64,000 bases of DNA, from the NCBI GenBank assembly GCA_030062745.1, contig CP099840.1, forward strand, positions 16,419,718-16,483,717. The letters run 5' to 3'. A program made the translations under genes and the position numbers. The stretch is from Capitulum mitella (Eukaryota; Arthropoda; Thecostraca; Pollicipedomorpha; Pollicipedidae). Shown here piece by piece: positions 11,272-24,014 of this stretch. The notes beneath the pieces are model-generated. The model saw only the letters and a program-made list of their open reading frames with translations, made no database searches and was not told the DNA's origin. Each line of letters opens with the position of its first letter. Within the stretch, counting starts at the first letter, position 1.

Positions 11272-12240
11272 TTAACCGTCGTTCACCCGGGGGGAGGGGG
11301 TTCTCGAGGACCCCTCAGGTTTTCTAAACAGCGATAAAATAAAGAGCGCCAGAAAGATGAGGTTTTGCGTAGTTGTAAGTACATCATTTTTTTAATCTTG
11401 TGACAGAATTTCCAAATCGGGTCTTGTCAGGCCACTGACCTATTTGACCTTTAAGAATGGCATGTCAAAAAAAATTTAAGCGTATGCCAGTGATTGTCAA
11501 AAAAGGGTATTGACACACATAAAACGCTATTCTAATTCCGAGCTCGTTCTCTACAAAACATATATTCTCAGGGTTTTTCAAAACTGTTTCACCTGAACTC
11601 AGGTCAATCGTCCTGAGATGACGTATTCGGTCCTTCTGCCAGAAACTGTACTGTACAGGAGAGTATTTTGGGCGAAGATATGGGTATAAATTGTATGATA
11701 TGCCTTTTGAATGATGCGACATACCGTTTGTGAAGTTAGTGACAGTGTGTGGGGTCACTGAAAGGTCAGTCAGAGACCTGAGGTCAGGCCAACTGGTTAC
11801 ATAACCGAATGTACGGCAAAAGGGATATGAAATGTATTCGCCTTTCACTTCTAGTCAGGCATGATACTCGTAGGTGTATATTCCAGCTTATGTTCGTGGA
11901 GGCTTTGAAATGACATGACATTATGTGACCTGACAAGACCTGACATCATTTTAAAGGTCACGTGTCACGTGGGCGACGTAGAATTTCACGAAACAGTTCA
12001 AGAGAACGTCTAGAGTTGGTTTCACATGTTTACTTTTATTTGTTTCTGAGATGCAAACGATGATTCATTTCACCTTCGATGGTCAAGGTTGACCGAGGCT
12101 GACCTAGGTCGAGCAAATCGGGGTCGACAAATATGCGTTCATGCCTTATAAAATTTTACGAGTTCTCGATTCGTACTACACTCCTTTCTGTAACTCTTAG
12201 TTCTGAAAATCACTGGGGGGAGTTCTCGAGACCCCCGTAT
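11272..12240. mobile_element. Diverged relative of the TTAA-flanked element family
   Basis: The left edge has TTAACCGTCG, then a GGGGGG...GACCCC palindrome and CAGGTTTTCT. This is the same order as the left end of the copy at 47312 (TTAACCCGTCC, GGGGGG...CCCCCC, GAGGTTTTTCT). A second GGGGGGAGTTCTCGAGACCC palindrome lies at about 12214-12235. The interior is dotted with TGACCT/AGGTCA half-sites (for example 11774-11786), as in the full copies. A matching right-hand TTAA was not found, so the right boundary is uncertain. Confidence 0.4.
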
Positions 12241-14975
12241 GCGAAAAGCGATTTAGAGACTTGGAAGCGAGGCGCCGGATAAAATAAATCCTGCACATTA
12301 TACTGTCCCGGCTTACATACGCCGCTCTCATGAAACTTTAAAAGGAACGAAAATGTGAATCGGACATTTTCTTCAAGTAAATATGGCACTTCATAGCAAC
12401 CACTTAACAAAACTTCACTTTGCTAATAACGCAGGGTTCTCCACCAGACCAATGCATGACATCAGCTGAGCCAATGGTCATGTAATTCTCACACACCAAG
12501 CAGGACATCACACAAGTAGAATTCTGAATCACAAGATCCAATGACCTGCGACTACGTGCGTTGACCAGTGCCAGCTGCCGCTGACAGCGCCGTCTCAGGA
12601 GGCGGCCGATGACTCAGAGCGCTGGCAGCGTCCGTCAGATGTGTCGGCCGACTTCTCCGGCCGGGCCCGGGCGGCATCGGGCCGTCGGCCAGCGCCGGCC
12701 CCGTTCCGTGAGCGGCGGCCGGCCACCGCGGAGGGACCGTGAACGCCGCGTGCTGCCACCCTGCCCGCCCGCCGCCCCTCCAGGATCCGGCCGGCCGGCC
12801 GACCGGTTTTTGCTGCTCACTGGTAAAACTACCGCCCAGCGCACGGCACCGATGATGCTCCGATAGAAAAAACATTGAATGGTCACTGAAGCGTTCTTTG
12901 AAGCGGTATGTCACGTGACAACGTGCCGCACCGTCGTTGGCACGAGCGATCTGCTAAAACGGAATGCTCGGTCCAGCCCGAGTCACGTCATGCTACCGTG
13001 AGCGGGTTTCTGCTCGCCGATGCCTTAAGCAACCAGTCACACTCGCGGAGTCTAGGTGACGATTAGACTTTTCTGGCGCTATGACCGTGTTAGATTAATT
13101 GGTATGGCAGACCTTCACTGCAAAAAAGTCTAGCGATAGTGGCACTGCATGTTAGAAGCATACGTAGAAAATGTGCGGGTGAAGCTGCTTTTAACGTTAC
13201 GCCGAATTAAGAAAATCCTTTTAAGTCGGCACATAATAGTTTTGATAGTGTGAAATGTGTGTAACGTTGGCATTATTACCAGCGATAAGAACTATTACCT
13301 CCAACGCTAAGAACATTAATGTCAACATAATGTAAACATGCCAATTAAACTAGGACGCTGATATGTTTCACTCAAATGCGTTTCAGAAGCTTTAATGGCA
13401 TAAGAGAACTGAACATGAGCAGCTCGAGCAACGGTGAAATGTTTTTGAGTGAAAGCATGTGGTTCCTTGGTTCACGGATTTAAACAGGCATCAGCGTTTT
13501 GAAGTACATTTCTTGACGTTTTACATCACTGCGTCTTCAATGTGCACATTAGATCTCATGAATTTGGCAGCTCTGCTAGGCCGCCGCAAAGGCGGAAGCT
13601 GTTCGTAATTCCCGCCACTGGAATGCCATGCAAGGGATCCTGAGGCCTGGGTTCAGCGAGAAGATCTTGAGGAAACGGCCCTAATCTAAACATCAGGTAG
13701 CACCCACAGCACGCGAGATCTGCTTCAAACCCCGCCGAGGGAAAGGAGGGTACGCCGCCTGCCCCTCAGCAACGCCATGCTGCGCGCGCCGAGTCTACGC
13801 CGCACTCGTGTCCTCAGTGAGCACGGCAGCACCGTCGGCGCCACGATCGGCTGCCGCCCAGGCTGCGTCAATTTTGCCGCGTCTCCGCCGAGCCGGATGT
13901 TTGAAAATACGCAACAATCGGGAAAACAAACAGCGGCGGCGCGGCACCGGCAGCTGGGCGGGTGCCGAACGGACCGGCCGCGGCGCGCCCGCCGCCCTTT
14001 GAATCAGGTGTGAGGTTTCGGCCCGCCCGGGGATCAGCGCCACAAAAGAGGGGCGCCGCGGATAAAGAGGACGCCGTGATGATCGCGCCAGGCGTCCCCA
14101 GCGTCGGCGTCCGGGCCACCGAGGCCGACACAATGCGCCCTGTGTCCGCTCCCCGCCGGCGCTGGCCGGGCGCAGAGGTGTGAGCCGGCCTGCCGGCCGC
14201 CGCCGCTTTTTACGGGCCATATTGAAGTGCCAGTCGTCCGGACGCGCCTAATCTTTCGCCCCGAGAACAATTATCTCCCTGTCCACACAGATAAACAATT
14301 GCAAGCCGACGTTGATGGAGACAAAAACGGAGGTGAGAAGGAGGAAAACAAGCGTCGGTGGGGCGGGGAACGCAGAGTAATGCGGTCCACGGCGGTAACT
14401 CGAGAATAATTAGATTCCTGATGGGACGCAGATAGTGTCTGATTGCAGCCGCGCCTCACGCCCATGCCCCGGATGTCGCAGACAGGGCGGTGCGTTTCCG
14501 TCACGCGGCATCTCCGGTGACGACTGAACCCGGCCAGTCACGGCTGTCACGCCCGGGTTCATGGCCACAGGCGTCACGCCCAGGTTCGTGACGAATGAAC
14601 CAGGCCAGTCACGGATGTCACGTGATCGGGTGCATCCCGGGGCGATCCGACGGATCAGATCGGACTCCGTGGTTGAGGCTGGCGAGAATCCTCCACGACT
14701 GCGCAATACAGCCAATCCCCGTTTTACGTCCGGTGAGGGTGTAAAGCAGGGGCCGACTGCCGGAACTTCATTGTTCATACCTACTCACTGATGGATCCAG
14801 GAGAACACGATTGACTCCAAACTTTTGGTGAGTAAAAAAAGGCGGTCTTTCAATTTATGTCCGCTTAAAAGCAACGGCATGGCATGAAATACTCCTGACA
14901 TCCTAATGAAATGGAATCCAATGTTGTTGCCATAAAGTGCATGTGAGCTTTCCCCGGTCACTTTTGCTCTTACTA
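12241..14975. other. Intergenic; GC-rich islands at 12.5-12.9 and 13.7-14.7 kb
   Basis: GC-rich islands alternate with AT-rich sequence (13000-13560). Overlapping frames on both strands in the islands show no domain. TCACGCCCGGGTTC/TCACGCCCAGGTTC is a short local duplication at about 14540-14600. No gene is supported. Confidence 0.5.
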
Positions 14976-15197
14976 AACTAGCGGGCTGTATGCACCCCTA
15001 GCATTGGTCCAGCGGACTGTATCCACCTCTGCCGCTGGTCCAGTGGGTTGTATCCACCCCTGCCACGGTTCCAGCGGACAGCATCCACCCCTAACATTGG
15101 TCCAGCGGACTGTATCCACCCCTGCCGCTGGTCCAGTGGGCTGTTTCCACCCCTGCCACTGGTCCAGCGGGCTGTATCCACTCCTGCAACCGGTCCG
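14976..15197. repeat. 31-bp minisatellite
   Basis: About seven tandem copies of a 31-base unit, TGGTCCAGCGGGCTGTATCC plus ACCCCTGCCAC, with moderate divergence. The unit has no stop in several frames, which explains overlapping open frames on both strands. Confidence 0.92.
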
Positions 15198-16638
15198 TCG
15201 ATGGGGTGGGGATTCCTTGAAAGCACATACAGGCGTCAACCACTTCGGGGCCTGCAGGTCAAGTCTCAAACGCGGAACAGCGAACGGCCTCCGTTGAGCC
15301 CCATGAAACGGACAGCGGAACTGCACTATTTCCAGCCCGGTAAGCAGGGCTCGTTACATTCTCTATAAAAAAAAATGTTAAGCGATAATTGTGGCGGTTT
15401 GCCGAGCGTCCTCATGCCGTTTCCTGTGCATATGGCATTAGAACTCTCATGAAAAATAAAATCTGTTCAATGCACTATCACGCATACGAACGAGGGGAAC
15501 AGCCTTGTAGCACGCTTGCACTCCAACCTTTCACGAAAGCGGAAGCTCCTGAGCACGAGTCGCCTGCGGCAAGGCGGAACCAGTATGACGGGGAACCAGA
15601 CTGACGGAACCAGTCTGACGGAGAAGGACGACGTGGGTTCTGCGCTCCGGCTGGGCCGGCGGGCTCGGATTCACACCGCGCTGTCTCCAAAGCTCGAGCT
15701 GCCACTCGGGTGAGCCAGGCCGTCTGGCTGCCAGACACCAGCCACTAGACACCAGCCACCAGACTCCGGCCGCGGAGTGCTGCGGACCGCCGCCCCACCG
15801 GTCGGGTTCCGTACCCTGTCAGCTGCCGAACGCTGCACGCTAGTCCAAGTCACAGGATCCACAGAGGCCCGACACCGGGACCAGAGAGGCTCGGTAAACA
15901 ACAGAACCCGGCCGGCTCAGGGCCCGCCCGGCCGGGGCGAGAATCTCACTGAATCAGCTCATCGTGCCATCAGACTCGATCAAAGTCCACTGGCCACGGC
16001 CCAGTTCACCATTGTTAGACTGGATCACAATGAACTCGACCGCAGTCTACCGACCACGGTCCAGAGTACCACTCCTGGACCGGATCACCGTGCCATCGGA
16101 CTCGACCGCAGTCCACCGACCACGGGCAGGGACTCATCAGACCGGGTCACCCTGCCATCGAACTGGACCGCAGTCGACCATGGCATCAGCTCTGAGAACC
16201 CTGGGGCCAATAGTCGCCGACGCCTCTCACCACAGATTAGCCCGACTGGCAGCGTGTCTCGGCGCGGCCGGCGGCGGCCAGACAGAGCGGAGAGAGTAAA
16301 GGGAGGTCAGGCCGGCAGCGGAGGCGGCAGACAGAGAGCGCGCGCGCGCCAGCCGGTCGCCATCAGCAATTCAGTCACGTCCTTAGATCCATCAAATTGG
16401 CATGCTGCACCGGTCGCCGCGCCGGGCGCCCCGCTAAAAACAGAGAAACCAACCAAAACGAGAAAATCAATAGGGAATTACCAAGTCGGTGCCGACGCGG
16501 TGGCACCCGCCTGCCCCGCTTTGCGCGTCCGAGAAAAGTGCTTAGAGACCAAGCCGGCAACGGCCATCAGCCATCAGCGCCAGGGTTCGACAGGTCGACA
16601 CCTCGCTCCGCAGGGAAATGGCTGACACGCGCCGCCTG
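15198..16638. other. GC-rich intergenic sequence with a long unassigned open frame
   Basis: An open frame of 282 codons spans 15777-16625 on the plus strand. Its translation is rich in R, P, S, T and D with reiterated DHRAIGLDRSPPTT-like words. These come from loosely repeated DNA (ACTCGACCGCAGTCNACCGACCACGG-like units, about 16020-16180). No domain is visible and the opposite strand is also open in places. Treated as non-coding or unassigned. Confidence 0.4.
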
Positions 16639-16797
16639 ACGTCGCTCTGCCGCGGTCTGTCAGACGTCCGCCGTACAGTTCTGCCGTCTGACGCCGCCGC
16701 GGCGCGGTCTGTCAGCCGTCCGCCGTACAGTTCTGCCGTCTGACGCCGCTCTGCCGCGGTCTGTCAGCCGTCCGCCGTACAGTTCTGCCGTCTGACG
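16639..16797. repeat. 52-bp tandem repeat, 3 copies
   Basis: Three tandem copies of a 52-base unit containing GCCGCGGTCTGTCAGCCGTC and GCCGTACAGTTCTGCCGTCT. It is followed by GCGGCGGACGGCAGAAC at about 16800, an inverted match to part of the unit. Confidence 0.9.
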
Positions 16798-18957
16798 ATG
16801 CGGCGGACGGCAGAACACAACCAGGACATGCTTCCCGCTCTTACGGGTCTTGTCTGGACATTGTGATGACGAGGACAGCTGTGTTTCGTCGGCGCTGAGT
16901 GGCACTGAGCTAGGAGTGCTTGGCTTTCCATCCCTCGTCGTCTCTACACCCAAGGAGGATGATCAAACGGCGGCATATGCAATGCCATCGGCCGCATCAG
17001 TGCCTCCACATTGATCGATAGTTTCTGAGAGCCCCGGCAACGTGGAGAGAATGGGCCGGAGAATGGGACAGACGGCAGCACGAAGCAGACCGCTCGTTCA
17101 AGCTCCTATGTGTATCCCCCATCGGTGACCGTAGTAACAGACAATGGTTTCACTGTATTTTGTGATCACTTGTTCTGCCGACGTGACATAAATACAGGGA
17201 TACGGCAAAGGCTAGTATCTTCTAGCAGATGGCTCTCACGAAAAGTCGCATGGTCCTCGCCGTACGGCTTCAGAACTGCTGTCCTTGTCGACGCGTCTCC
17301 CATTCTTCGCCACGAGGTGGTACCAGTCCGACGGTGTGGCCGACCTCTGGGCCTGTCTCCCACTCGATCGGACCCAGAACTCTATCGCGGTCATCGGATT
17401 TTTTTCTGAGTCCGGGAAAAACTATCTGGTCGCGGGCAGATAAAAACCGGTGCGGCAGCTGTCGATGCGGTCCGAGCGCCGACCGCCGCGCTGTCGGCGG
17501 AGCCGCCATAAATTATTTCTGGGCCGATCAGTCAGAGACTCCGCGGCGCGACCGATCTACGGCTGGCGCCCCATCCGATATCGCCCCTGTGCCGGTGCTG
17601 TCGGCCCGAACACCGACCTGACGCAATGTTGAGGTCGGTGGTCGGCCTGGCGGCAGGGACGCGGAGAACAGCAGCTGAACACCCCTGCCGGCCGCCTCGG
17701 TACATTTCGAAATCGAAGACGTTTAGATGACTTTAAAGCCTGTGTCAAGCAATATCCGTCGGCCCAGCGCGACATTCGGCTGAAACCGGCCGCACCAGCA
17801 GGAACTAGCCACACCGACAGCGCACGCCGCCGCCCGCGCCACGCATTAGTTTTCAATTAATGTTGCGTGCCGACGCCGCCACGGCAGCACGCTCAGCGGA
17901 GGGGCCGCCTGTAGTTGGTCAGCCGTCGCCGCCTGCGCCACTAACGCCGCCCCGGCCCGAGAGGCAATTAATCGGGTGACGCAAAAAGACGTGAGCGGCG
18001 CCGCAGCCGGCCGAGTCTCGTACGTGAAGGATGGTGCACGGAGACGGAGAGCTGCTGCGGCGCCGCCGCCGGCGCTGCTCGCGAGACGCCGCCGCTGCCG
18101 CCGCCGCCGCCGACAAAGCGGTCGTTTTGCACAATCTCGGCTGTGCGCCGCCGCGCCGGCCGGCGAGTTATGGCCGTTTGGGTGGGGGCGGCGGCCGGGA
18201 CGGCTGTGCAGCCCCGCCAGCCGGATCTGCAGCCAGAGCGGAGAGCGTCAGAGTACCGCTGTCGGCGCTAGCGCTCCGCTCAGCCGTTGCTGCTGCCGCC
18301 GCGATGGACGGCTTCACGTCGGCTCGGACTTGACCTAACAACCAATCCGACTCGGAGCTCGTCTCAAACGCAGCTGCCTGCCAACGCCTACACCGGCTGT
18401 CGCCTGGCAAGATCAACCACGAGGGCCAGCTCACGCCAGATCGTCGGCAGCTCACGCCAGAAAGTCCCCAGCTCACGCCAGAACGTTCGCAGAGAACAAG
18501 ACTGCGTTCCTCTCAGAGGTGCCGCACTCACACTCCCGAGCCAGCCGCAGCGGTCGATTCCAGCTCTAAACTGTCGGCAGAAGTCGAGGCTGTGTCCACC
18601 AGGATCCTGACAGGACGTAACGCCGCCGGCAGGGCGTTACATCCTGTGTTACGGCTCCTCTGGTCTGCGACTGCGCCACGGTCGCGCCCCTTTTTACTGC
18701 GCGAGCTTCTTGTGCGTGAACGGCTGCGACGGTCGGCCGGGCGGCGCGGAGTCTTTTTGTCGTCCAGGTCGTCGGACACTCGCCTCCAACTTTTTCCGCT
18801 GCATCTCGGTCTTCTTTTAGATTCCATTTAACTGTTTGATTGCAGCGGGTCGGCCGACCGCTCCCCGGTCCCCGCCAGCCAATGCTACACCGCACGCATA
18901 CCAAGTAGCTGCGCGCGCCACGGGAGAGTGGCTGGCCGTCCGGCCTCCCAACGTAAG
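16798..18957. other. GC-rich intergenic, short 21-bp triplication at 18.43 kb
   Basis: CpG-rich with a CGCCGC-rich run at about 18055-18115. Three near-copies of CAGCTCACGCCAGA at 21-base spacing lie at about 18428-18485. Isolated AATTAAT homeodomain-type words occur at about 17857 and 17967. No gene is supported. Confidence 0.5.
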
Positions 18958-19185
18958 CGTGGCAGGAAACAAAATCAATATTTCCCCCATATTAACATTA
19001 ATTGAATGGCCATCCCGCATATCAAACCTGCGATCGCTGGATTTGCATATGTTTGTTTTAATAATTAATGAAGGTGACGTCACCGTACACGGTTGCATCA
19101 TAGCATACAGTAACCAAGATGACCTTTCAAATGCCATTCAGTTCGTTATTCGCGCCGCCAGTTGTCTGCGGTTTTAACGCCTTTC
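18958..19185. promoter_or_regulatory. Candidate enhancer module 1 (octamer, homeodomain sites, CRE)
   Basis: An AT-rich islet inside GC-rich DNA. It holds a perfect POU octamer ATTTGCAT (19041-19048), clustered TAAT cores in TTAATAATTAATGA (about 19057-19071), a full CRE palindrome TGACGTCA (19075-19082), and a GATTTGCATATG context. POU-III proteins bind octamers, so regulation by the nearby POU gene is possible but inferred. Confidence 0.35.
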
Positions 19186-20079
19186 AGGCGAATGACGTGG
19201 CTCCTTACGGTTTTTGTTTTACTTAATGACGGCACAGTCCGGCCCGAGCCGTGTTTAAGAGGGTCCTGGTATTCGGGTCTTGTGGCGGCCAAAACCAGTT
19301 CTCTTCAAGCTGACTGAATGCCGTTGAATTGAACGCCGCTAAAATAAGTCCCGTCCAACGAAAAACGCTAAAATACCCTGACACAAAACATCTTTTGTAG
19401 GTAGCGGCGCCGCATTTCGTCGGCCCGTCTGGCCTGCATTCGATCCGCCCCTGGCCTGCCCGCCGAACGGAGGCGGCGCTGCTTCCAGCTGTCGCCAACA
19501 TAAGGCCACGCCAACACCTTTGTATAACCTGCATCGCTGTTCTCACCTGTGCCCCGGGGCGCCGAAGAAGCCACGTGCAGGCGGCCCTGCGGGCCGGCCG
19601 AGATTTGGCGGCCACCCGGCCACGCCGGGAGGCTGCGTGCCGGCTGCAGCGGCCAGCCAGCCAGCGCGCGCGCCTCCATACGTTGCGCCGGCAGCTGGCA
19701 CGCTCGGCGGCCGCGGCTCCGCCGTCTCCGGCGGCGGCGGCGGCGCGGTGACACAGCACAAGCGGCGCCGCCGGCCGACGCCATCCATCAGGGCCGCACA
19801 ATTATCGGGTCTTCACGGCGACGCGTGCCGCGCAGTCAAATTAAAATCCGAAAATCACGCCCCGATTGGCCTATTATGACGTCTTGATAAATGACGCGCT
19901 GGGCCCGGCTGGGCCGGACGTCTGCGGCAGACGCGCGCCGACCGACCGACGGCGGGCCGCCAGCTCGGCCAGGCCGTGGGAAAAGCCGACAGACGGCATG
20001 TCTTCAGCTGCTAAACGCGCCGCCAACAGGTGATGAGCAAAGCCCATGTGAATTATTCCCGCTGCCCTTGACGCCTCAA

Positions 20080-20250
20080 CTTGACCAAAACGCCCTTAAT
20101 GGCTGGTAATCCCCATATAAGACCCAGAAACGGATAAAAGCTAATTGCGGTTTCGCGTGGCCGGCGCATGGTGCACCTGCTGCTAACTTCATCTAAAAAT
20201 CCTATAATTATTGGTGGAATAATTCAAATTTGCATAATTATCAACCAAAG
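20080..20250. promoter_or_regulatory. Candidate enhancer module 2 (octamer plus homeodomain composite)
   Basis: An AT-rich islet containing ATTTGCATAATTA (20228-20240), a perfect octamer directly fused to a TAATTA core. CTTAATGG, CTAATTGCGG and TATAATTATTGG lie nearby. Composite POU/homeodomain sites of this kind are typical of developmental enhancers; function here is inferred. Confidence 0.35.
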
Positions 20251-20489
20251 CAGGTTGCACGCCGGAGGTGGACGAGATCCTGTCAATGTGCAGCCTATCT
20301 GCAGAGCTGCGGCGCCGGTTTCCCATGTGGTGTCCATATGGTTCGGGCCACTCCGAGAGGGCGGGTCGGCCGGGCGCGCGCCGCACCTGGTCACCGGGAC
20401 GGCCGCCGCAATATCATTACACAGATACCCTTGAGACGAGTCCGGCAGGGGCCGAAAACAACGCCGGCCGCCGGCCACGCCATGACAGT

Positions 20490-20590
20490 ATGAAACAGAG
20501 TGCGCGTGTGTGTGCGTGTGTGTTCCGTGTACGCTTGGGTGTGTGTGAGGGGTGGAGAGAGAGAGACGCAGGAGAAAGAGACACAGTGGG
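20490..20590. repeat. GT/GA-rich simple sequence
   Basis: GTGTGTGCGTGTGTGT-type run grading into GAGAGAGAGACG. Open frames crossing it on both strands are not credible genes. Confidence 0.7.
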
Positions 20591-20939
20591 ACAGAGTGCG
20601 GGTGGACAGATCGTTGGTCGTTGTGCCCACCTTGGCCACCTGGTTGGTGAACGGTCGTTTCGGTTCCCGGCGGGTACGCTGGTGCGCCGCGCGCCCGACC
20701 GGGGAGCGGCGCCGGGACTGGCCGCGCCAGGGCCGCGCAGCCGGCCGCCGGCCGCCGGACGGCACCCCGCCGAGCCGGAGGCAGCGCGCCGCGGTTCTCA
20801 ACGCCACCGGCGGCCGCCGTTATCGATTGCCGTGCCAATAATGACGGATGGCAGCGCTGTCGGCAAAGATTTGAGTTACACTGGCGGGCAGCCAGCCTGT
20901 GCAGCATTGTTCAAAGGCCGCAGAGCTACGGCACCACGC

Positions 20940-21085
20940 CGCTGCCGCTGCCTCTGCCGCCCAACGCATTTGCATTTCGTCCACGGGCCCCGAACCAACG
21001 GGAAACGCTGCAGGCTGCATACAATTACCTGCGGCTAACAGACCGACGGCGGGTAAATAAAATAATATGTGCATATTCATGGAGG
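20940..21085. promoter_or_regulatory. Candidate enhancer module 3 (octamer)
   Basis: Contains a perfect octamer ATTTGCAT (20968-20975) and an AT-rich patch with ACAATTACC and ATGTGCATATTCATG within about 110 bases. It is the third octamer in 2 kb, all in the same orientation. Confidence 0.3.
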
Positions 21086-21504
21086 CAACGGTCTTTTAAC
21101 AAGTACCTGAGCCGCAGCTGGCACCGGCATTGCAACGTCCTCTGCTGGCCAACAGCATGTCGTCTGTGGGGACGTCCTCTGGTGGCCAACGGCAGGTCGT
21201 CAGCGGGAACATCCTTTGGTGGTCAACAGGATGTTGCCTTGCTCTGGCTCTTGCCCGCACAGGATGGTCGCTGTTTAGTCAGGTGTATTTAGACGGCCAT
21301 CAACAGTTTGCTCTACTCACAAACTAACTCATTAATGCAGAACGATAGAACACATTGAGCATTTATAACACGATCATCTTGCGTGATTTCAAAACACAGG
21401 CCAATAAAGTTCGCATGAGAATATGTTACGCAGGTTCGTCGTTAGGTTACCGTACGACTGCACGTAGACACCCGGAACTGTTGATGTAATACTGGATATA
21501 TGAT

Positions 21505-21569
21505 CAGGTATTTCTTCTTTTTCTATCTCCCTTTCTCTCTTTTTTTCCTCCTCCCTCTCTTTCCCCCTT

Positions 21570-21602
<33 letters not shown>
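21505..21602. repeat. Pyrimidine-rich (CT)n microsatellite
   Basis: Imperfect TTTCTC/CCTCCC tract ending in a pure (TC)n run at about 21572-21602. Confidence 0.9.
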
Positions 21603-21605
<3 letters not shown>

Positions 21606-21835
21606 TTGCGGCGGCCGGCTGTCAGGCGGCTGACGTTCCGGTCCCTCGGCCGCCGCCGCCGTGACGTCTGAAGGTCTCTCCGCGCCCGGCCCGGTGCGGC
21701 CCGGTCTGGTGGCGTCCATTGTGCGGCCACCGGAGTCCAATGTCCGGCCGCCGCTCGGCCGCCGTCAACGGGCTGCACCACTCGGTCGGCGCGCTCTCAG
21801 CATCCTGCTCACCGCCGCTCGCACCCATGCCTTGG

Positions 21836-22127
21836 TCTCCCACTCGTAAACCCCGCAACCCTATCCCGCATCCCTGCCCCGCTCTCTCGCCCGTAAACTT
21901 TGCATCCCTGTCCCTCTCTCGCCCGTAAACCTCGCATCCCCACCCCGCATCCCTGCCTCGCTCTCCCATGCGTAAACCCCGCATCCCTAACCCGCATCTC
22001 TGCCCCGCTCTCCCACCCGTAAGCCCCGCATCCCTGCCCTTCTTTCCCATTCGTAAACCCCGCATTCCTGCTCCTCTCTCTCACCCGTAAACCCCGCATC
22101 CTTGTCCCTCTCTCCAACCCGTAGAGT
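21836..22127. repeat. Irregular tandem repeat (CGTAAACCCCGCATCCCTGC)
   Basis: About eight irregular copies of a unit with core CGTAAACCCCGCATCCCTGC and a CTCTCTCNCC spacer; spacing varies from roughly 35 to 50 bases. Arginine/glycine-rich minus-strand frames across it are repeat artefacts. Confidence 0.85.
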
Positions 22128-24000
22128 CGGCCAAAAGCTGGGCTGTAGTTAACGGAATCCGGCAATATTTCACGCGAGCGAGAGCGACGCCATCGGAGGG
22201 GACGCGTGCGGCACCAGATCGTGTTCTTCGACACACGCGCGATTTCTCAGCTTTAATTAATGGCGCACTCGGAATAAAATTGGCAACTTTTAATTCGGCA
22301 TGTAAGTGGCGGAGGGCGCCGGTTGTGTTCCCCGATCCGCGGCGAACAAAGCGCGGGCGGCGGCGGGTAAATGGATAATGATTTTAATGCGACTGCTGGG
22401 CGGCGCGGCACGAAGCCCAGCTGGAGGTCGAGTCTCCCAGATTACGCCGCTACGCTGACGCCAGTGTCACTGGGCCGCCAGGTGGGCAGCGGTCGGCCAG
22501 GGCGGCGAGCGAGTCAGCCTGTCGCCCGGCGCATGGCATCGCGCCCCGTCTAACAAGACTCGGCCGTCAGCGGCCGGCAGTTGCGGGGATTCGCTCGCTG
22601 GCGCAGCACTGAAGATGGACGAGATCCCGCCACCGGTTGTCCGCAGCGGTCGGCACGTTTGGGGCGAGGTGGCCGGGGGCTCTGTATGGAAGTCCGTTAG
22701 TCCGGGAGCCGGCTGCGCGGACGGCCAGGTGACCCGTGACGTCATTCGCCGCATTCCATTGTGGGTCCTTTTGTGATGCTGGACTCTCATGAATGTGAAG
22801 GAAATGACGGACGAGTGCTCGGTGGGAGGGAGCTGAGCTGGCAGCCGATTGTCTAGCCTTCGCTCTCGATCGCGCCCGCTTTTTACCGGCTTCAGGTGAG
22901 CGTTCGATGAAGCGGCCACCCTCCATCCGGCACGCTCAAATCCATCATTAAAACGGCTCCGAATAGAGCCGAAACTATTTGTTCGTTTGCCGCATTTCAC
23001 TTGGGTGGGATGCGGAGACCGCGACCGATCCTGTAATTAGCGCGAGTGACACCATTCGGCTCTGTGGCGCCGTAAAAAGCGCCGCGCCACGCTGTCCACA
23101 ATGGCGCCGGCCGCCGGCGACGGATCGCCGCCCTGGCCCGAAGTCTGTCGACTTTGTCCTCACATCTTCGACAAACGAGGACCGAATGCAACATACCGAA
23201 TGCCTGCGAAGCAACGCCATCGACAGTTCTCAATTTTACCTTCAAAACAAGGTGAAATCTCGGACGAGGCGGATTACTTCGGAGAGGCACCGAGGTCTCA
23301 CGGCACGCAGCCGTTCCGAGCCACGGAGGACTGGGCGGTGTCATGCTCTGATCTCCTGTCGTGTGACGTGTATAGAACGCTCTTCATCGCTAGCTGACAC
23401 CGATGATGTAGCAGTCTCAACGTGATACACAGAGGACACACCAAGAAGTAATTAAATCATGTTCTACATCCACGGACGAAATCATTTCATTCCGGGGTTT
23501 CCTCTCGGTCTTACCTTTCCATTCCATCGGTCACATCTGACCATCGGTCCAGGCCACGACGTTAGCAGCTTCGACGTCCCGCCGGAAACAAGTGCCACAC
23601 ATGTCCGCACCAGTCCACGTCCTTATGCAGCTGCAGATGTGCTGCTTCCACTGCCGTTACAGAAAGGCACATGTCCGCACCAGTCCATGTCCTTCTGTCG
23701 CTACGGCTTTCCAGTGCTGCCTCCTCTGCAGCGCTAGACCCGCCGGAATGAGGCTGATCCACACCGCTGGGACATGTCCGGCCGGACGCTGTGGCAGCGG
23801 CGCGTACCACACCTGCGTCGGCCTGAGCCGGCACCTGCCGCATGGTCGCGCGAGCCGCTCCGAGGCCGCCGCGCCCGCTGCGCGCAAAAACGCGCATTCC
23901 ACGGGTGAGGTGGGTGCCCGCGGCCGGCCGCCAGCTGTCAAACGTGCCGGAGCTCTTCCGAGGCATCAGCTCAAGGCGGCTCCTCTGGGATAGAGGCTCG
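22128..24000. other. GC-rich intergenic with AT-rich islets
   Basis: An AT-rich islet at about 22245-22395 carries TTTAATTAATGG, TTTTAATTCGG and GATAATGATTTTAATGC (homeodomain-type cores). An imperfect duplication with ACATGTCCGCACCAGTCCA lies at about 23599 and 23670. No gene is supported. Confidence 0.45.
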
Positions 24001-24014
24001 CGGTGACTCTTCCA

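Noticed and set aside
15777-16625. 282-codon plus-strand open frame
   Set aside because: Low-complexity, loosely repeated DNA with CpG bias, overlapping frames on both strands and no domain; not enough for a gene call.
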